Assembly (NCBI RefSeq): GCF_001426225.1 | Contig: NZ_LMRT01000001.1 | Coordinates: 158,090 to 222,089 of the forward strand | Reading direction: 5' to 3' | Origin: Allobosea sp. Leaf344 | GTDB lineage: Bacteria; Pseudomonadota; Alphaproteobacteria; Rhizobiales; Beijerinckiaceae | Length of the DNA: 64,000 bases | Shown here: positions 48,824 through 57,532 of the stretch, one piece after another | Layout of the letters: every line of letters starts with the position of its first letter | Numbering within the stretch: position 1 is the first letter of the stretch | Program-made: the position numbers and the translations under genes | Notes under the pieces: model-generated | The model's database searches: none | What the model saw: only the letters and a program-made list of their open reading frames with translations | What the model was told of the DNA's origin: nothing

Positions 48824-49564
48824 ATGGACATCAACCTCGTCGTCTTCATCGCCGCCACCTTCCTGCTGGCCGGTTTCGTCAAGGGCGTGATCGGGCTCGG
48901 CCTGCCGACGATCGCGATCGGCATTCTGGGCGTGGCGATGGCGCCGGCCCAGGCGGCCGCCCTGCTGGCGGTGCCCAATATCGTGACCAATGGCTGGCAG
49001 ATCGCCCGTGGCCCCGGGCTCGCCGGCATCATCCGCCGGCTCTGGCCGATGCTGGCCGGCATCTGCATCGGCATCTTCGCCGGGGCGGGGCTGCTGGAGC
49101 AGCAGAAGAATGGCGGGGCGACGCTCTGGCTGGGCCTGGCGCTGATCGCCTATGCGCTGATCGGGCTGAAGGCGGCGCGGCTGCATGTGCCGACGCGATT
49201 CGAGCCCTGGCTGGCGCCGCTGGTGGGGCTCGCGACCGGCGTCGCCACGGCCGCGACCGGCGTCTTCGTGCTGCCGGCCGTGCCCTATATGCAGGCGCTC
49301 GGCCTCGACAAGGACGAGCTGGTCCAGGCGCTCGGCCTCTCCTTCCTGGTATCGACGCTGGCGCTTTCCGTCGGGCTGATCGGCATGGGCACACTGGACT
49401 GGCGGATCGGTGCCTGGTCGCTCCTGGCCCTGGCCCCGGCGCTGGCGGGGATGGCGGCGGGCACCGCGCTGCGCGGGCGGATTTCCGCCTCCGCCTTCAA
49501 GCTCTGCTTCTTCGCCGGCCTCCTGGCGCTGGGGGCCTATCTCGTCTGGCGCAGCCTGGGCTAG
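48824..49564 (+). CDS. TauE/SafE family sulfite/organic-anion permease
   Basis: A 246-aa membrane protein with about eight helices. The family motif occurs twice: GFVKGVIGLGLPTIAIGIL near the N-terminus and VGLATGVATAATGVFVLPAV after the centre. TauE/SafE proteins move sulfite, sulfoacetate and related organic anions. It lies 66 bases after the patatin gene in the same direction. Whether it serves the neighbouring dehalogenase is speculation. Confidence 0.9.
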   Translation: MDINLVVFIAATFLLAGFVKGVIGLGLPTIAIGILGVAMAPAQAAALLAVPNIVTNGWQIARGPGLAGIIRRLWPMLAGICIGIFAGAGLLEQQKNGGATLWLGLALIAYALIGLKAARLHVPTRFEPWLAPLVGLATGVATAATGVFVLPAVPYMQALGLDKDELVQALGLSFLVSTLALSVGLIGMGTLDWRIGAWSLLALAPALAGMAAGTALRGRISASAFKLCFFAGLLALGAYLVWRSLG

Positions 49565-49571
49565 GCCGCTG

Positions 49572-49583
49572 TGTAATTTTACA
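49572..49583. promoter_or_regulatory. Short inverted repeat upstream of the wHTH-like gene
   Basis: TGTAA, TT, TTACA form a 12-bp inverted repeat in an AT-rich 127-base gap otherwise unlike the GC-rich surroundings. A TTGACG box (49586-49591) follows at once, so the site would overlap or abut a promoter of the next gene, compatible with autoregulation. Confidence 0.4.
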
Positions 49584-49691
49584 AATTGACGCAGTAGTTG
49601 CTTGTCTGAAATTGTATCTTCGCAGATAGACGTTATGGCGCGCAGCATTTGAACGCCGCATGCCGCAACTAACGATTCTGCGGAGACATGG

Positions 49692-50543
49692 ATGGCGCTG
49701 ACTCCCGACGTCATTTTGGCACACCCGCATTGCGAGGCCGCGCTGCGCCGCCAGGCGAGAGCCTGCCTCGCGACCCATGAGGCGCAGCCGCGCCTGGCGT
49801 CCATCTTCGCCACGCAGCAGCGCTGGCTCCTCGCGATGCTCGCCCTGTCGCTCTATCTCAGCCGCGACGGCCATCCGGAGACGCCGGGGCTGCGGGCGAC
49901 GCTGCTGCTCGACGAGGCGGTCCGCCTCGACATCGCCAGCCGCAATACCGCCCACAGCTTCCTGCAGGACATGCAGCAGCATGGTCTCGTCACCATCGAG
50001 ACCTCCGACAGCGACAGGCGCCTCAGGCTGCTGCACGCCCAGGGCTTCGTCATCGACATGCTGCATCACTGGCTGTCGATTCAGTTCGAAACGCTGGACG
50101 CGCTGGATGGCGGCACGCGCGGAACACGTTTCGCCGCCGAGCCCCAGGCCGTTGCGAGGCTCCAGCCGCTGATCACCGCCGCGCTGCTCGCGGCGAGGCC
50201 GCTGCGCGTGCAGGGCGGCGCGCTCTCCTTCTTCACCTGGCTCGGCGATGGCGGGCTGGTGCTCGACTGGCTGATCGCCAATATGGCGGAGGATGTCGCG
50301 GAGAACGGCAGGGTCCGGATCGCGGAGACCTCGATCCCGCTGCTCGCCCAGCAGCTCAGCCTGTCTCAGGCCGATCTGACCCGGAGGCTGAAGGAGGCGC
50401 GGCTGGCGGGCGGGGTCGGCTGGTCGGATCTGCGCGGCCGGATCAAGCTCTGGATCACCCCGGATTTCCGCGACGAATATTGTCTCTACCAGGCCACGAA
50501 GCTCACGCTGCTGGACAGGGTGTTCGACCAGAGCCGGCTTTGA
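49692..50543 (+). CDS. Winged-helix-like protein of unknown function
   Basis: A 283-aa soluble protein with no named family that I recognise. Two regions look like winged-helix modules: about residues 45-110 (LRATLLLDEAVRLDIASRNT, then LQDMQQHGLVTIETSDSDRR, resembling a MarR/PadR wing) and about 205-270 (IPLLAQQLSLSQADLTRRLKEA). The middle carries a helical linker. It is probably a transcriptional regulator. The ATG at 49692 has CGGAG about seven bases ahead. An AT-rich upstream region with an inverted repeat suggests self-control. It converges on tadA with a nine-base gap. Confidence 0.75.
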   Translation: MALTPDVILAHPHCEAALRRQARACLATHEAQPRLASIFATQQRWLLAMLALSLYLSRDGHPETPGLRATLLLDEAVRLDIASRNTAHSFLQDMQQHGLVTIETSDSDRRLRLLHAQGFVIDMLHHWLSIQFETLDALDGGTRGTRFAAEPQAVARLQPLITAALLAARPLRVQGGALSFFTWLGDGGLVLDWLIANMAEDVAENGRVRIAETSIPLLAQQLSLSQADLTRRLKEARLAGGVGWSDLRGRIKLWITPDFRDEYCLYQATKLTLLDRVFDQSRL

Positions 50544-50552
50544 GCGACCGGC

Positions 50553-51017
50553 TCAGCGCCGCTCGCGGAAGAAGTCGCGCAGCAGCCCGGCCGCCTCGCC
50601 CGCGCGCAGGCCGCCATAGACCTCCGGCGCGTGATGGCAGCTCGCGCTGCCATAGAGCCGCACACCATTCTCGACCGCGCCGCCCTTGGGATCGTCGGCG
50701 GCGAAATAGAGCCGCCTGATCCGGGCGAAGGAGATCGCCGCCGCGCACATCGGGCAGGGTTCCAGCGTGACGTAGAGATCGCAGCCGATGAGACGTTCCG
50801 AGCCGATGGCCTCGCAGGCCAGGCGCAGCGCCAGCATTTCCGCATGGGCCGTCGGGTCCTTCAGCTCCAAAGTGCGGTTGCCGGCGCGGGCCAGCACCGC
50901 CCCGTCGCGCAGGATCGCGGCGCCGACCGGGACCTCGCCGCGCTGCGCGGCGGCCCTCGCCTCGTCGAGCGCCAGCTGCATGCCCTCCGTCCTGCCCGCA
51001 TCCGATGCCACCACCAC
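50553..51017 (-). CDS. tadA: tRNA(adenosine-34) deaminase
   Basis: It deaminates the wobble adenosine of tRNA-Arg(ACG) to inosine. The 154-aa product has the zinc/catalytic motifs TAHAEMLAL and LEPCPMCAAAI. It diverges from the pseudouridine synthase gene over 66 bases, a common pairing. The exact start is uncertain by up to twelve residues (GTG/ATG options near the N-terminus). Confidence 0.95.
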   Translation of the reverse strand: MVVASDAGRTEGMQLALDEARAAAQRGEVPVGAAILRDGAVLARAGNRTLELKDPTAHAEMLALRLACEAIGSERLIGCDLYVTLEPCPMCAAAISFARIRRLYFAADDPKGGAVENGVRLYGSASCHHAPEVYGGLRAGEAAGLLRDFFRERR

Positions 51018-51083
51018 CCCCTGCTTTGCCGCTCGCAGGGACCGGGAGGCTCTGCTACAAGCGCCGGCTATCCAGGAGCGGTG

Positions 51084-53132
51084 ATGAGCGACGACAACAA
51101 CCAGAAAAGCCGGGGCCCGCGCAAGGGCGGCGGCGGTGGCAAAGGCGGCGGCAAGGATGGCGGCAAAGGCGGCGGTCCTCGTGGCGGCGGTCCTCGTGGC
51201 GGCGGCTTGGGCCGCGACGGCGCCCGCGGCCCTGCCCGTTCGAGCGGCCCGGCCGGCGGCGAGCGCCAGCCCTTCCGCGGCCGCTCCGCGGGCGGCGACC
51301 GTCCCCCGCGCTCCGCCGGGGATGGCGGCGAGCGCCCCCAGCGCCGCTTCGACACGGCTGCCGGATCACCGCGGCCGCCGCGCGAGGGCGAGCGGCCCTT
51401 CCGCGCGAGGCCGGCCGAAGGCGAGCGCGCCCCCTTCCGCGCCCGCGCCGGCGAGGAGCGTGCTCCCCGGAGTGGCAGCGAGCGCCCGCAGCGGGCGAGG
51501 CCGGCGGGCGAGCGCGGCGCGAGCCGGCCCGGCCGGCCGAGCGGCGAGACCGGATTCGAGCGGCCGAGGCAGGATCGATCTGGATCGGAGCGGCCGCGGC
51601 GGCCGCGGGCCGAGGACGATACGGCGCCGCATCGCGCCGTCGCTCCCGCCGCCCCGCAGGAGCCGGAGCGCATCGCCAAGGTGATGGCGCGGGCCGGCAT
51701 CGCCTCCCGCCGCGACAGCGAGGCGATGATCGCGGAAGGCCGCGTCAGCGTGAACGGCAAGGTGATCGAGAGCCCGGCGCTCGATATCGGTCCCGACGAT
51801 GTGGTCATGGTCGATGGCGAGCCGCTGCCGGCGCGCGAGCGCACCCGGCTCTGGCTCTATCACAAGCCGCGCGGGCTGGTGACGACGAACCATGATCCGG
51901 AAGGCCGCCCCACCGTCTTCGAGGCGCTGCCGGAGGATCTGCCGCGCGTGCTCTCGATCGGGCGGCTCGACATCAACACCGAAGGGCTGCTGCTGCTGAC
52001 CAATGATGGCGGGCTGGCCCGCATGCTCGAACTGCCGGAGACGGGCTGGCTGCGGCGCTACCGCGTGCGCGCCTTCGGCAGCATCACCCAGGACCGGCTC
52101 GACACGCTGCGCGACGGCGTGACCATCGACGGCGTGAGCTATGGGCCGGTCATCGCCCGTTTCGAGCGGCAGCAGGGCGCCAATACCTGGCTGGTGGTCG
52201 ATCTGCGCGAAGGCAAGAACCGCGAGGTGAAGACGGTGCTGGAGCATGTCGGGCTCGATGTGAACCGGCTGATCCGGGTCTCCTTCGGCCCGTTCCAGCT
52301 CGGCGACCTGCCCGAGGGCGAGGTCGACGAGGTACGCTCGCGGGTGATCAAGGACCAGCTCGGCGAGGAGCTGATGGCGAAGGCGGGGGTCGATTTCGAT
52401 GCGCCGCGCCGCGACGAGATGCCGGCCCAGGAGCGCCCGGCCGAACCGAGGCGCGCGCCCGCGGGCGAGGATCGGCCGCGCCGCCGCGAGGGCGGCAAGC
52501 CGGAGCGCTTCGTCAGCGACGCGGTGCGCACCCCCTCGCGCGACGATCGCAGCGACAAGCCCTGGAAGCGCACCGTCTGGCGCGATGCCGAAGCCGAGCC
52601 GCAGCGCGAGCGCAAGGCTCCGCCGCGGCGCGGCGCCGATCCGCGCGAGGAGCGCGTGGCGCGCGAAGCCGCCGGCGCGGTCAAGCGCGAGCGCGGCAAC
52701 GCCATCGCCGATCCCAAGGGCCGGCGCGTGCTGGTCGAGCGGGTCAGCGCCCCGCCCCGCGAGGAAGCCCCCGCAAGGCCGCGCCGGCCGCGCAACGTGG
52801 CCGAACCCGGCCGTGACCGCGGCGACGAACGGCCCTGGCAGGAGCAGGCACCGCGCAACGAGCGGCCGCGCCGCCGCGGCTTCGGCGACAAGCCCGAGGG
52901 CGGCCGAGCCGGGCCCGGCCGATCCGGCGGCAGCAAGGATTTCGGGGGCAAGTCTTTCGGAGGCAAGGCCTTTGGGGGCAAGTCGTTCGGAGACAAGCCC
53001 GCCGGCGGCAGGCCCTTCGGAGGCAAGCCCTCCGGTGGCAAGCCTTTCGGTGGGAAGCTCTCCGGTGGCAGACCTTCCGGTGGCAGGCCCTCCGGTGGCA
53101 GGCCGCCGGGCGGCCGCGGCCCGCGCGGCTGA
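51084..53132 (+). CDS. RluB-type 23S rRNA pseudouridine synthase with very long disordered tails
   Basis: A 682-aa protein. Residues about 194-255 are an S4 RNA-binding domain (RIAKVMARAGIASRRDSEAM); about 258-425 are the RsuA/RluB catalytic domain with KPRGLVTTNHDPEGRP, the catalytic Asp (about 296) in SIGRLDINTEGLLLL and REGKNREVKTVLEHVGL. The first about 190 residues are Gly/Arg/Pro low complexity, and the last about 250 are Arg/Glu/Pro-rich, ending in twelve FGGK/SGGR-type pentapeptides. The core is 240 aa, so nearly two thirds is predicted disordered. Such tails are usual in Hyphomicrobiales but this one is long. It probably modifies U2605 (E. coli numbering); the tails may bind rRNA. 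Confidence 0.92.
   Translation: MSDDNNQKSRGPRKGGGGGKGGGKDGGKGGGPRGGGPRGGGLGRDGARGPARSSGPAGGERQPFRGRSAGGDRPPRSAGDGGERPQRRFDTAAGSPRPPREGERPFRARPAEGERAPFRARAGEERAPRSGSERPQRARPAGERGASRPGRPSGETGFERPRQDRSGSERPRRPRAEDDTAPHRAVAPAAPQEPERIAKVMARAGIASRRDSEAMIAEGRVSVNGKVIESPALDIGPDDVVMVDGEPLPARERTRLWLYHKPRGLVTTNHDPEGRPTVFEALPEDLPRVLSIGRLDINTEGLLLLTNDGGLARMLELPETGWLRRYRVRAFGSITQDRLDTLRDGVTIDGVSYGPVIARFERQQGANTWLVVDLREGKNREVKTVLEHVGLDVNRLIRVSFGPFQLGDLPEGEVDEVRSRVIKDQLGEELMAKAGVDFDAPRRDEMPAQERPAEPRRAPAGEDRPRRREGGKPERFVSDAVRTPSRDDRSDKPWKRTVWRDAEAEPQRERKAPPRRGADPREERVAREAAGAVKRERGNAIADPKGRRVLVERVSAPPREEAPARPRRPRNVAEPGRDRGDERPWQEQAPRNERPRRRGFGDKPEGGRAGPGRSGGSKDFGGKSFGGKAFGGKSFGDKPAGGRPFGGKPSGGKPFGGKLSGGRPSGGRPSGGRPPGGRGPRG
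52935..53114 (+). repeat. Twelve 15-bp tandem repeats encoding FGGK/SGGR pentapeptides
   Basis: The 3' end of the pseudouridine synthase gene has exactly twelve in-frame 15-base units. The encoded units run KDFGG, KSFGG, KAFGG, KSFGD, KPAGG, RPFGG, KPSGG, KPFGG, KLSGG, RPSGG, RPSGG, RPPGG. Copy number could vary by slippage without shifting the frame. Confidence 0.9.
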
Positions 53133-53142
53133 GGCCTGATTC

Positions 53143-53703
53143 ATGCGCATCATCGGTGGGCGGTTTCGCGGCCGCGCCTTGGCGGGGCCGAAGCCGGGGA
53201 TCGGGACGATCCGACCGACCTCGGACCGGCTGCGGGAATCGCTCTTCAACGTCCTCGCCCATGCCTATGAGGATGCGATCGAGGGGGTGCGCGTTCTGGA
53301 TCTCTTCGCCGGCACCGGTGCCATGGCCTTCGAGGCGCTCTCCCGCGGCGCCGGCTTCGCCCTCCTGGTCGATGACGGGACGGAGGCGCGCGGGCTCATT
53401 CGCGAGAACCAGATGGCGCTCGGCCTGGCCGGGCTCAGCCGGGTCTTCCGGCGCGATGCGACCAAGCTCGGGCCGATCTCCGGCATGCCGCCCTTCGGCC
53501 TCGTCTTCTGCGACCCGCCCTATCGCAAGGGGCTCGGCGAACTCGCCCTCGCCTCGGCAGCCGCCGGCGGCTGGCTGGAGCCCGGCGCGCTCGTGGTGCT
53601 GGAGGAGGCCGCGGATTGCACGGTGACGCCGCCGCAGGGCTTCAGCCAGATCGAGCGCCGCGACTATGGCGAGACGCAGGTGCTGATCCTGCGCGCCGCC
53701 TGA
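53143..53703 (+). CDS. rsmD: 16S rRNA (guanine-966-N2)-methyltransferase
   Basis: A 186-aa Rossmann-fold methyltransferase acting on G966 of 16S rRNA. It opens MRIIGGRFRGRALAGP and has IRPTSDRLRESLFNVL, the SAM site VLDLFAGTGAMAFEALSRGA and the catalytic CDPPYRKG. It follows the pseudouridine synthase gene by ten bases, and the pair is common. The product agrees in length with E. coli RsmD. Confidence 0.97.
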   Translation: MRIIGGRFRGRALAGPKPGIGTIRPTSDRLRESLFNVLAHAYEDAIEGVRVLDLFAGTGAMAFEALSRGAGFALLVDDGTEARGLIRENQMALGLAGLSRVFRRDATKLGPISGMPPFGLVFCDPPYRKGLGELALASAAAGGWLEPGALVVLEEAADCTVTPPQGFSQIERRDYGETQVLILRAA

Positions 53704-53712
53704 GCAGCGCCT

Positions 53713-54399
53713 TCAGACCAGACGGTCCAGCGCCGGCAGCATCGTCGCCACGCTCCTGAGCCTGGCGATGATCGGGTCATTGCCGGCCAGGCGCTCGCGC
53801 CGATCGGCCATGCCGTTCTCGCCGCCGTTCCACTCATGGACGAAACGGGGGAAATCGCCCTTGTCCGCCCAGCGCAGGATGTTCTTCCAAGCGCAGAAGG
53901 CGGCCAGGATCGCGGGCTGGTGCTGCGGCAGCGTGGCGAGCCGCGGCTGGCCGACCAGATCGAGCCCGCACCGGCTGCCGACCTGCTCATAGCCGTCGCG
54001 CCCGGTGATCTGCGGGCAGCCGCGCCCGATGAAGCGCGATCCGTCATCGGTCCCCGGCCGGTTGCCCATCCGGCCACCATAGATCTCGTCGAAAGCTTTC
54101 CGCTGCCAGCCCTTCGCCGTGCCGAAGCGGGCCCGCACGGCGGCCGCATCGGCGAAGCGCTTGGGAAACACCTCTGCGAGCCGCTCGGCGGAGTAGCCGA
54201 TATTCTCTGTCAGATCCGTGATGGTGAAGCCGCCGCATTCATGCTCGGCATTGGCGAGGGTATAGGCCAGCCTGGTGCGGGTTTCGGTGATCCCGACCCG
54301 ATCGAGCGCGCCGATCTGCGCGACGAAGGCGGCGATGATGTCGTCGGGCGCATGTGGAAAGATCGCGCGCCAATCGGCGGCGGTGATGGCGAGCGTCAT
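53713..54399 (-). CDS. Glycoside hydrolase family 19 endolysin/chitinase-like enzyme
   Basis: A 228-aa GH19 protein of the phage-endolysin type, probably cleaving peptidoglycan or chitin. It shows ANAEHECGGFTITDLTENIG (catalytic Glu region), YSAERLAEVFPKRF, IYGGRMGNRPG and FIGRGCPQITGRDGYE. It has no signal peptide. The ATG at 54399 follows a GGGGGGAAA tract. No holin or other phage gene is nearby, so it is a lone, possibly domesticated, copy. It converges on rsmD with a nine-base gap. Confidence 0.88.
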   Translation of the reverse strand: MTLAITAADWRAIFPHAPDDIIAAFVAQIGALDRVGITETRTRLAYTLANAEHECGGFTITDLTENIGYSAERLAEVFPKRFADAAAVRARFGTAKGWQRKAFDEIYGGRMGNRPGTDDGSRFIGRGCPQITGRDGYEQVGSRCGLDLVGQPRLATLPQHQPAILAAFCAWKNILRWADKGDFPRFVHEWNGGENGMADRRERLAGNDPIIARLRSVATMLPALDRLV

Positions 54400-54476
54400 G
54401 GTTTCCCCCCGGAAACTTTGGTCGAAGAACGGATCGGGCCGCCGCGACGGGCCCATGGCATTAGGGCGGCGCCGGC

Positions 54477-55574
54477 TCAGGGCTGCAGGATGATCTCGTG
54501 GCGCGTCGGCGCGCCTTCGTCGATATTGTCGTAGAGCACCATCACGCTGATCGTGCCGGCGCCTTCCGCGAGGACGACCACCGTCTCCGCCTTGGCCGTC
54601 TCGCCCTTCGCGCCCTTGGTGTCCGATCGCACCGGCATCGCCTGGCCGAGTGTCCAGCCCTCGCCCTTGCGTCGCAGCAGGTGCAACGCATAGGGGATCT
54701 CGGCCTGGTCGCCCGTCGGGCCCGACAGCACCAGCAGTTCCCCATTCGCCAGCGCCGCCAGATCGCGGATCCCTGCGCCGGGGCCGAGCTCGACCCGGAT
54801 CGGTGCGGGCAATGCGCCGGTCAGCGGCGCATCGCCCGGGGCGAACAGCGCCGGGATCGAGACGGGGAAGATGACGGCGTCGCGCGGGCTGCCGGCCGCG
54901 TCGGACCGGGGCAGGAGCGGCGTGCGCAGCCCGGCATAGAGCGTGTCCCCCACCACCGCCAGCCCCTCGATATTCGTCCCGCTCGCCTTGTCCTTGCCGA
55001 AGGCGTGTTTCACGACGCTCGCCGCCAGCGCATCGGAGAGGCGCCAGCTCCGCTCGACGACGGGCCTGTCCGGAATGGCTTCACCCGCCAGGGCGATCCG
55101 CGAGACCAGATAGCTGGAGGCCTTGAACTTGCCGCCGCCGCTGCAGGAATGCGAGCCGACGAGATAGAGATAGGCCCCCGCCCGGGCGATGCCCTCGCCA
55201 TCCGCCTCGTTTGGCTTGCCGACGCCGTCGGGACAGGCGACGGCCGGCTGCCTGCCGAGGATCGGCCGGTCGGGCGCATCCTTGCCGATGATCGGCACCG
55301 CACGGCCCGTGGGCTTCAGCCGGTCTCCCGCCAGCAGCGCGATCTCGGCTGCAGCCTCTTCGTCATTGATCACGAGGCAAGGCCGCTCGGCGTCTCCCGC
55401 CCTGCCGAGGCAGGCCATGCCGCTGATGCCGCGGGGCTGCTTGCCGAAGAAGCGGCCCTCCACGGCAACCGCCGCACCCCGACTCAAGGTTTCCGCCGAT
55501 GCGGGCGAGATGGCGGCGCCCAGCGACGCTAGGGCAAGGGCCGTCACGAGGATCCGCGAGACGCTGACATCCAT
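54477..55574 (-). CDS. Exported DUF3616 family protein
   Basis: A 365-aa secreted protein with a signal peptide ending SPASAETL. The rest looks like a beta-propeller-type DUF3616 domain: SGMACLGRAGDAERPCLVIND near the start, KASGTNIEGLAVVGDTLYAG centrally and GIRDLAALANGELLVLSG later. Function unknown; related proteins are annotated as phytase-like or calcium-binding propellers. The ATG at 55574 is chosen over in-frame starts further upstream that lack signal-peptide character. An inverted repeat lies 35 bases upstream. Confidence 0.8.
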   Translation of the reverse strand: MDVSVSRILVTALALASLGAAISPASAETLSRGAAVAVEGRFFGKQPRGISGMACLGRAGDAERPCLVINDEEAAAEIALLAGDRLKPTGRAVPIIGKDAPDRPILGRQPAVACPDGVGKPNEADGEGIARAGAYLYLVGSHSCSGGGKFKASSYLVSRIALAGEAIPDRPVVERSWRLSDALAASVVKHAFGKDKASGTNIEGLAVVGDTLYAGLRTPLLPRSDAAGSPRDAVIFPVSIPALFAPGDAPLTGALPAPIRVELGPGAGIRDLAALANGELLVLSGPTGDQAEIPYALHLLRRKGEGWTLGQAMPVRSDTKGAKGETAKAETVVVLAEGAGTISVMVLYDNIDEGAPTRHEIILQP

Positions 55575-55609
55575 GGCCGATACCCTCACCGATCGAGCTC
55601 TCATCTCAA

Positions 55610-55629
55610 TACAACTTGCAATCGTTGTA
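55610..55629. promoter_or_regulatory. Inverted repeat upstream of the DUF3616 gene
   Basis: TACAAC (55610-55615) and GTTGTA (55624-55629) are perfect inverted arms around an eight-base centre (TTGCAATC), in the 88-base gap between mutL and the DUF3616 gene. The AT-rich spot and a TTTACA box beside it suggest a promoter with an operator. Confidence 0.4.
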
Positions 55630-55662
55630 AAGAGGGTGAATCCTCTTCCGCGTGTGAGGGCC

Positions 55663-57474
55663 TCAACGCCGGCCGAACAGGCGCTCGATATCGGCGAGCT
55701 TGAGCTCGACATAGGTCGGCCGCCCGTGATTGCACTGGCCGGAATTAGGCGTCACCTCCATCTCGCGCAGGAGGGCGTCCATCTCCTCGGGGCGCAGGCG
55801 GCGGCCGGCGCGCACGGAATGATGGCAGGCCATGGTCGCGAGCACATGGTCGAGCCGGCGTTCCAGCGTCCGGGCCTGGTCCTCCTCCGCCAGCGCATCG
55901 GCGACATCGCGCACCAGCCTCTGCAGATTTCCGCCGGCGAGTGCGCTCGGCGCTTCGCGGACCAGCACCGCGCCCGGGCCGAAGCTCTCGATCACCAGCC
56001 CCAGCGAGGCGAGCTCGCCGGCCGCCATGGTGACCCTGTCGGCATCGACCGGATCGAGCTCCACCACCTCGGGCAGCAGCAGCGCCTGGCGGGCGATGCC
56101 GTCGCGGGCGCGTTCGGCCTTGAGGCGTTCATAGACCAGCCGCTCATGCGCGGCGTGCTGGTCGATCAGGACGATGCCTTCGCGGGTCTGGGCGAGGATA
56201 TAGGTCTCGTGCAATTGCGCCCGCGCCGCGCCGAGCGGGCGGTCGAGCGTCCCTTCAGACGGTTCGGCCAGATGGGCCCGCGCATCGGCCGAGGGTCCGA
56301 GGCCGTCGAAGCCGGCCTGGGGCGTCTCGCCAAACCCGGTGCCGAAGCTCTCCTGCCCGCGCGGCCAGGCGGGGGCGGAGGGCAGGTCGGGCCGCTGGAC
56401 GAAGCCGGCGCGGCCGCTGGACACGATGCTGCGGAAGGCTTCGAGGGTGCGGGCGCCGCCAGTCGTCGTGGCGCGATGGCCCGCTTCCGCCAGCGCCGCC
56501 TTCAGCCCGGAGACGACGAGGCCGCGCACCAGCCCGGGGTCGCGGAAACGCACCTCGCTCTTGGCCGGATGGACATTGACGTCGACCAGGCGGGGGTCGC
56601 AGCCGACATCGAGGAAGAGCACCGGGTGCCGGTCCGAGGGCACGACATCGGCATAGGCGCCGCGAACCGCGGAGAGCAGCAGCTTGTCGCGCACCGGGCG
56701 GCCATTCACCGCGAGATGCACGCCCGCCGCGCTGCCGCGATGATAGGTGGGCAGGCCGGCATAGCCTTCGATCGCGAAACCCTCGCGCGCCGCCTGGAAG
56801 CGCAGGGCATTCTCGGGAAAATCCCGGCCGAGCGCCCGGGCGAGCCGGCGCAACTGCCCCTCCTCGCCGAGCGGCTCGGCCGGCCAGTCGAAGCCGCTGA
56901 CATGCTCGCCCTCCAGGCTGAAGCGGATGGCGGGATGGGCGATGGCGAGGCGGCGCAGCATGTCCGAGACCGCCTGCGCCTCCGCCCGGTCGCTCTTCAG
57001 GAATTTGAGTCGCGCCGGCGTGAAGGCGAAGAGATCGCTGACCTCGATGCGCGTGCCGAAGGCGGCGGCGGCCGGCCTGACGACACCTTTCTCGCCGGCC
57101 TCGACGACCAGCGCGCAGCCCTGGGCCGCATCGCGCCGTCGCGTCGCGATGGCCAGCCGCGCGACCGAGCCGATCGAAGGCAGCGCCTCGCCGCGGAAAC
57201 CGAGCGTGCCGATGGCGAAGAGATCGCCATCGGGCAGTTTCGAGGTGGCGTGGCGTTCGACGGCGAGCGCCAGATCCTCCGGCGTCATGCCTTGGCCGTC
57301 ATCGACGACGCGGATCAGCTCGCGCCCGCCGGCCGCGATGGTCACCGCGATCGCCGTGGCGCCGGCATCGATCGCGTTTTCGACCAGCTCCTTCGCCGCC
57401 GCGGCGGGGCGCTCGATCACCTCGCCGGCGGCGATGCGGTCGACGAGGACGGGATCGAGGCGGCGAACGCTCAT
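55663..57474 (-). CDS. mutL: DNA mismatch repair protein MutL (endonuclease type)
   Basis: It couples mismatch recognition by MutS to strand removal. The 603-aa product has the GHKL ATPase N-terminus ([43 protein letters not shown]) and a C-terminal dimerisation/endonuclease domain with [12 protein letters not shown], which fits the DQHA-X2-E-X4-E metal motif, plus ACHHSVRAG and CNHGRP. It therefore nicks DNA itself, as expected where MutH is absent. It follows pgi in the same direction. Confidence 0.97.
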   Translation of the reverse strand: MSVRRLDPVLVDRIAAGEVIERPAAAAKELVENAIDAGATAIAVTIAAGGRELIRVVDDGQGMTPEDLALAVERHATSKLPDGDLFAIGTLGFRGEALPSIGSVARLAIATRRRDAAQGCALVVEAGEKGVVRPAAAAFGTRIEVSDLFAFTPARLKFLKSDRAEAQAVSDMLRRLAIAHPAIRFSLEGEHVSGFDWPAEPLGEEGQLRRLARALGRDFPENALRFQAAREGFAIEGYAGLPTYHRGSAAGVHLAVNGRPVRDKLLLSAVRGAYADVVPSDRHPVLFLDVGCDPRLVDVNVHPAKSEVRFRDPGLVRGLVVSGLKAALAEAGHRATTTGGARTLEAFRSIVSSGRAGFVQRPDLPSAPAWPRGQESFGTGFGETPQAGFDGLGPSADARAHLAEPSEGTLDRPLGAARAQLHETYILAQTREGIVLIDQHAAHERLVYERLKAERARDGIARQALLLPEVVELDPVDADRVTMAAGELASLGLVIESFGPGAVLVREAPSALAGGNLQRLVRDVADALAEEDQARTLERRLDHVLATMACHHSVRAGRRLRPEEMDALLREMEVTPNSGQCNHGRPTYVELKLADIERLFGRR

Positions 57475-57532
57475 GATGATGTCCCGGCCCTCAGGCTGCG
57501 CCCCCGCTCACGGGTCGCAGCCGCCGATTCGC

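Noticed and set aside
53704-54476. Prophage remnant around the GH19 enzyme.
   Set aside because: No integrase, holin, structural or attachment sequences were seen, and flanking genes are housekeeping.
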